DNA from: a bacterium
GTDB taxonomy: Bacteria; Arandabacterota; Arandabacteria; Arandabacterales; Arandabacteraceae
Length of the DNA stretch: 64,000 nt
NCBI GenBank assembly: GCA_029933125.1
Contig: JAOZOU010000002.1
Coordinates: 296,281 to 360,280, forward strand
Reading direction: 5' to 3'
Below are positions 62,300-64,000 of the stretch, in pieces (positions within the stretch are counted from its first letter, which is position 1; each line of letters opens with the position of its first letter). The notes below the pieces were generated by a model, which saw only the letters and a program-made list of their open reading frames with translations, had not been told where the DNA came from and ran no database searches. Position numbers and translations under genes: made by a program.

Positions 62300-64000
62300 T
62301 CAGCGACGCCGTTCTCCCAGAAGGATTACGTCTCTCAAACCTTCCGCACCCTTTGCTGCCATCCACTTCTCCTCAAATCTTGGATCCGAAATTATCTGGG
62401 CAATAGCAGCCAGAGACTTAAGGTGGAAAGGTCGTTCATCAGGAGTGCCCACCAGTACGAACACCGCGTGAATCCGATCAGGTGAGTCAGGAAACTCAAT
62501 GCCCGGACGAGACCTGGCAAGCAGGATATCAAACTTCTTCTTCCCTTGAATGATTATGTGAGGAATAGCAAGATGTGGTGTGAGAACAGTCGTGCTTTCG
62601 TTTTCCCGCTTAAGAAGAAGCTCATAGATCTCATTGGTGCTTGTATCAAGCCTTCTTGCGAGCCTTGTTGCAGCCATCTGGAAAAACTCATCCATGCTCA
62701 CGCTTCTATCGATGTCGATTACTTCAGCCGCTTCAATGAGGTGATCGAAGCGATCCTTAAGAATCTCATCCCTCTCCCTGATTATTTCCTTAAGCTCCGC
62801 CTCAAGCGAGCGGGTTGTGAGTTCCTTGGCTGTTATCCTTTCAATAAGGTAGATGAGGGCTGACTCGCGACTTGTTCGGACGCGTCCGTAGAGTAGATAT
62901 ACAAGTCCACCTCCACCGATGAGCAAACCTGTCGTAACCAGGGCGGCTCCTCCGATCTCGAAAACAAGTAAGCCAAAGCCGACGATTGCGACGATCTGGA
63001 CAATCGGGTAGAGAGGGGAGCGAAATGTGGGTTGATAGTTCTGGAGCTTGCTTTCGCGGAGCACAATCACCGAAAGACATGAGAAGGCATAGGTTAATAT
63101 AAGAATCGTCGACGCTGTCTTGACCAAAAGATCGAGCTTAAGTACGAGTGTGAATATCATGAAGAGCCCGGTTGCAAGAATTGCCACATACGGTGTGCGT
63201 GAACGCTTGCCTACCCGACTGAAAACATTGGGTAGGAAGCCGTCACGTGCCAGGGCTAAGGGGTAGCGTGCTGCAGCCATTATGCCAGCATTAGCTGTTG
63301 AGATGAAGGCAAGCATTGCAGCGACTGCAAGTACAATGCTGCCAGGTGTTCCCATAAAGGCTCGGGCTCCGTCTGAGATGGGAGTTAGTGAGTTATCGAG
63401 TGTTGTGCCATCCAAGACCCCCGTTGTAACAGAGATGACAAGAAGATAAAGCACGATCACCGTTATGAGAGAAAGTGCCATCCCCAGAGGAATTGTCTTC
63501 GCCGGTTTGCTAACCTCCTCCGCAACGCTCGCAATCTTGAGCAGACCACCATAGGAGATGAAAACAAAGCCAGCTGTTCTTAAGATCGGGTCGAGTCCGA
63601 GAGGTGCGAAAGGTTCAAGGTTGCTGAGTTGCACTTGTGGCAAGCCCCTCACGACGTAGAAAGCCAGTATGGTGAGCAGACCCAGAACAATTGCAACCTG
63701 AGCTCTGCTTGCCTCCTTTATCCCCGCGAGATTTAGTCCTACGAAGAGAACGGTCATCCCAATTGCCAGAAGTCTCATATCAAAATTGAAGACGAGCATG
63801 CCAAATGCTGCCATCCCCACCAGAGCGAATGCACTCTTGACCGAAAGCGAAAGCCACGTTATGAGACCATTCACGGTGCCCATGCCCGAGCCAAGAGCCC
63901 GCGTAACGTAGAAGTAGGTACCTCCAGCCTTGGGCATTGCTGAGACGAGTTCAGCCTGGCTCAGCATACCTGCAGCAGCCAGGAGACCCGCTAGGAGATA
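62300..64000 (-). CDS. APC-family amino-acid permease fused to a PTS EIIA-like domain (5-prime end outside window)
   Basis: Partial gene; its start lies beyond the right edge, since the frame stays open through 64000 and reads as a continuing transmembrane helix. The visible part has about ten transmembrane helices of the APC superfamily (SAMPKAGGTYFYVTRALG, ISYGGLLKIASVAEEVSKPAKTIPLG). After a coiled helical linker comes an EIIA(Ntr/Fru)-type domain (about the last 150 residues) with a candidate phosphorylatable His in LTPHLAIPHIIIQG and IHAVFVLVGTPDE. The tail may tune transport according to PTS phosphorylation or be a structural relic. The amino-acid substrate is unknown. Confidence 0.88.
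   Translation of the reverse strand, partial: YLLAGLLAAAGMLSQAELVSAMPKAGGTYFYVTRALGSGMGTVNGLITWLSLSVKSAFALVGMAAFGMLVFNFDMRLLAIGMTVLFVGLNLAGIKEASRAQVAIVLGLLTILAFYVVRGLPQVQLSNLEPFAPLGLDPILRTAGFVFISYGGLLKIASVAEEVSKPAKTIPLGMALSLITVIVLYLLVISVTTGVLDGTTLDNSLTPISDGARAFMGTPGSIVLAVAAMLAFISTANAGIMAAARYPLALARDGFLPNVFSRVGKRSRTPYVAILATGLFMIFTLVLKLDLLVKTASTILILTYAFSCLSVIVLRESKLQNYQPTFRSPLYPIVQIVAIVGFGLLVFEIGGAALVTTGLLIGGGGLVYLLYGRVRTSRESALIYLIERITAKELTTRSLEAELKEIIRERDEILKDRFDHLIEAAEVIDIDRSVSMDEFFQMAATRLARRLDTSTNEIYELLLKRENESTTVLTPHLAIPHIIIQGKKKFDILLARSRPGIEFPDSPDRIHAVFVLVGTPDERPFHLKSLAAIAQIISDPRFEEKWMAAKGAEGLRDVILLGERRR

Overview
This is a contiguous piece of a bacterial chromosome, densely coding and mostly read on the + strand. 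It holds tRNA genes and no phage, insertion sequence or CRISPR array that I can see. Several families point to a Gram-negative-type, deep-branching bacterium, perhaps in one of the candidate phyla near the FCB group: a GWxTD/TPR protein, two TonB-type C-terminal domain proteins, a Wza-like SLBB exporter, and lipoproteins. A GH57 enzyme, RtcB with archease, and a leucine-dehydrogenase-like protein fit a possibly thermophilic, sugar- and amino-acid-fermenting lifestyle. The phylum cannot be fixed from this window.

Layout. 1-7.6 kb: end of a sugar ABC importer, a secreted multidomain GH57 alpha-glucan enzyme and a VWA membrane protein, closed by a terminator. 7.7-10.9 kb: two HU proteins around a cupin regulator, then YjbQ, type-4 uracil-DNA glycosylase and prepilin peptidase. 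10.9-11.4 kb: an unexplained gap. 11.4-13.7 kb: groES-groEL from a strong sigma-70 promoter without CIRCE. 13.7-25 kb: a structured leader, then speD-speB-rpoZ-archease-rtcB-lon-histidine kinase-two CNNM/CorC proteins-ROK kinase, largely overlapping or tightly spaced. 25-28.6 kb: a leucine-dehydrogenase homologue lacking two catalytic residues, a FAH-family enzyme, a hotdog thioesterase and a phosphotransbutyrylase-type enzyme. 28.6-35.2 kb: polysaccharide export and synthesis. 35.3-41.7 kb: tRNA-Leu, tig-clpP-clpX-engB, a class V aminotransferase, purA and tRNA-Lys. 41.7-50.6 kb: a sigma-54-centred regulatory region. 50.6-54.8 kb: zinc-ribbon/DUF2007 protein, TonB-like proteins, a GWxTD protein and a membrane protein. 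54.9-60.7 kb: tRNA-Leu, PHP phosphatase, smpB, amidase, GerMN protein, murI, rph, rdgB. 60.8-61.4 kb: five tRNAs. 61.4-64 kb: methyltransferase and an amino-acid permease with a PTS EIIA-like tail, cut by the window edge.

The most unusual part is 41.7-48.7 kb. A 1644-residue protein joins an N-terminal Ser/Thr kinase, a degenerate ATPase, TPRs and a GAF domain to a complete sigma-54 AAA+ and Fis module whose GAFTGA loop is altered. Downstream lie two identical-geometry palindromes, a -24/-12 promoter, a 72-residue exported small protein and a cut-down AAA+ protein with no GAFTGA loop. Next come a possible nuclease-fold protein and dnaK, and dnaK is preceded by an almost perfect -24/-12 promoter. 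I read this as a candidate sigma-54 stress circuit linking a kinase-type sensor to a small envelope peptide and possibly to DnaK. The functional link is inference; the motifs are in the sequence.
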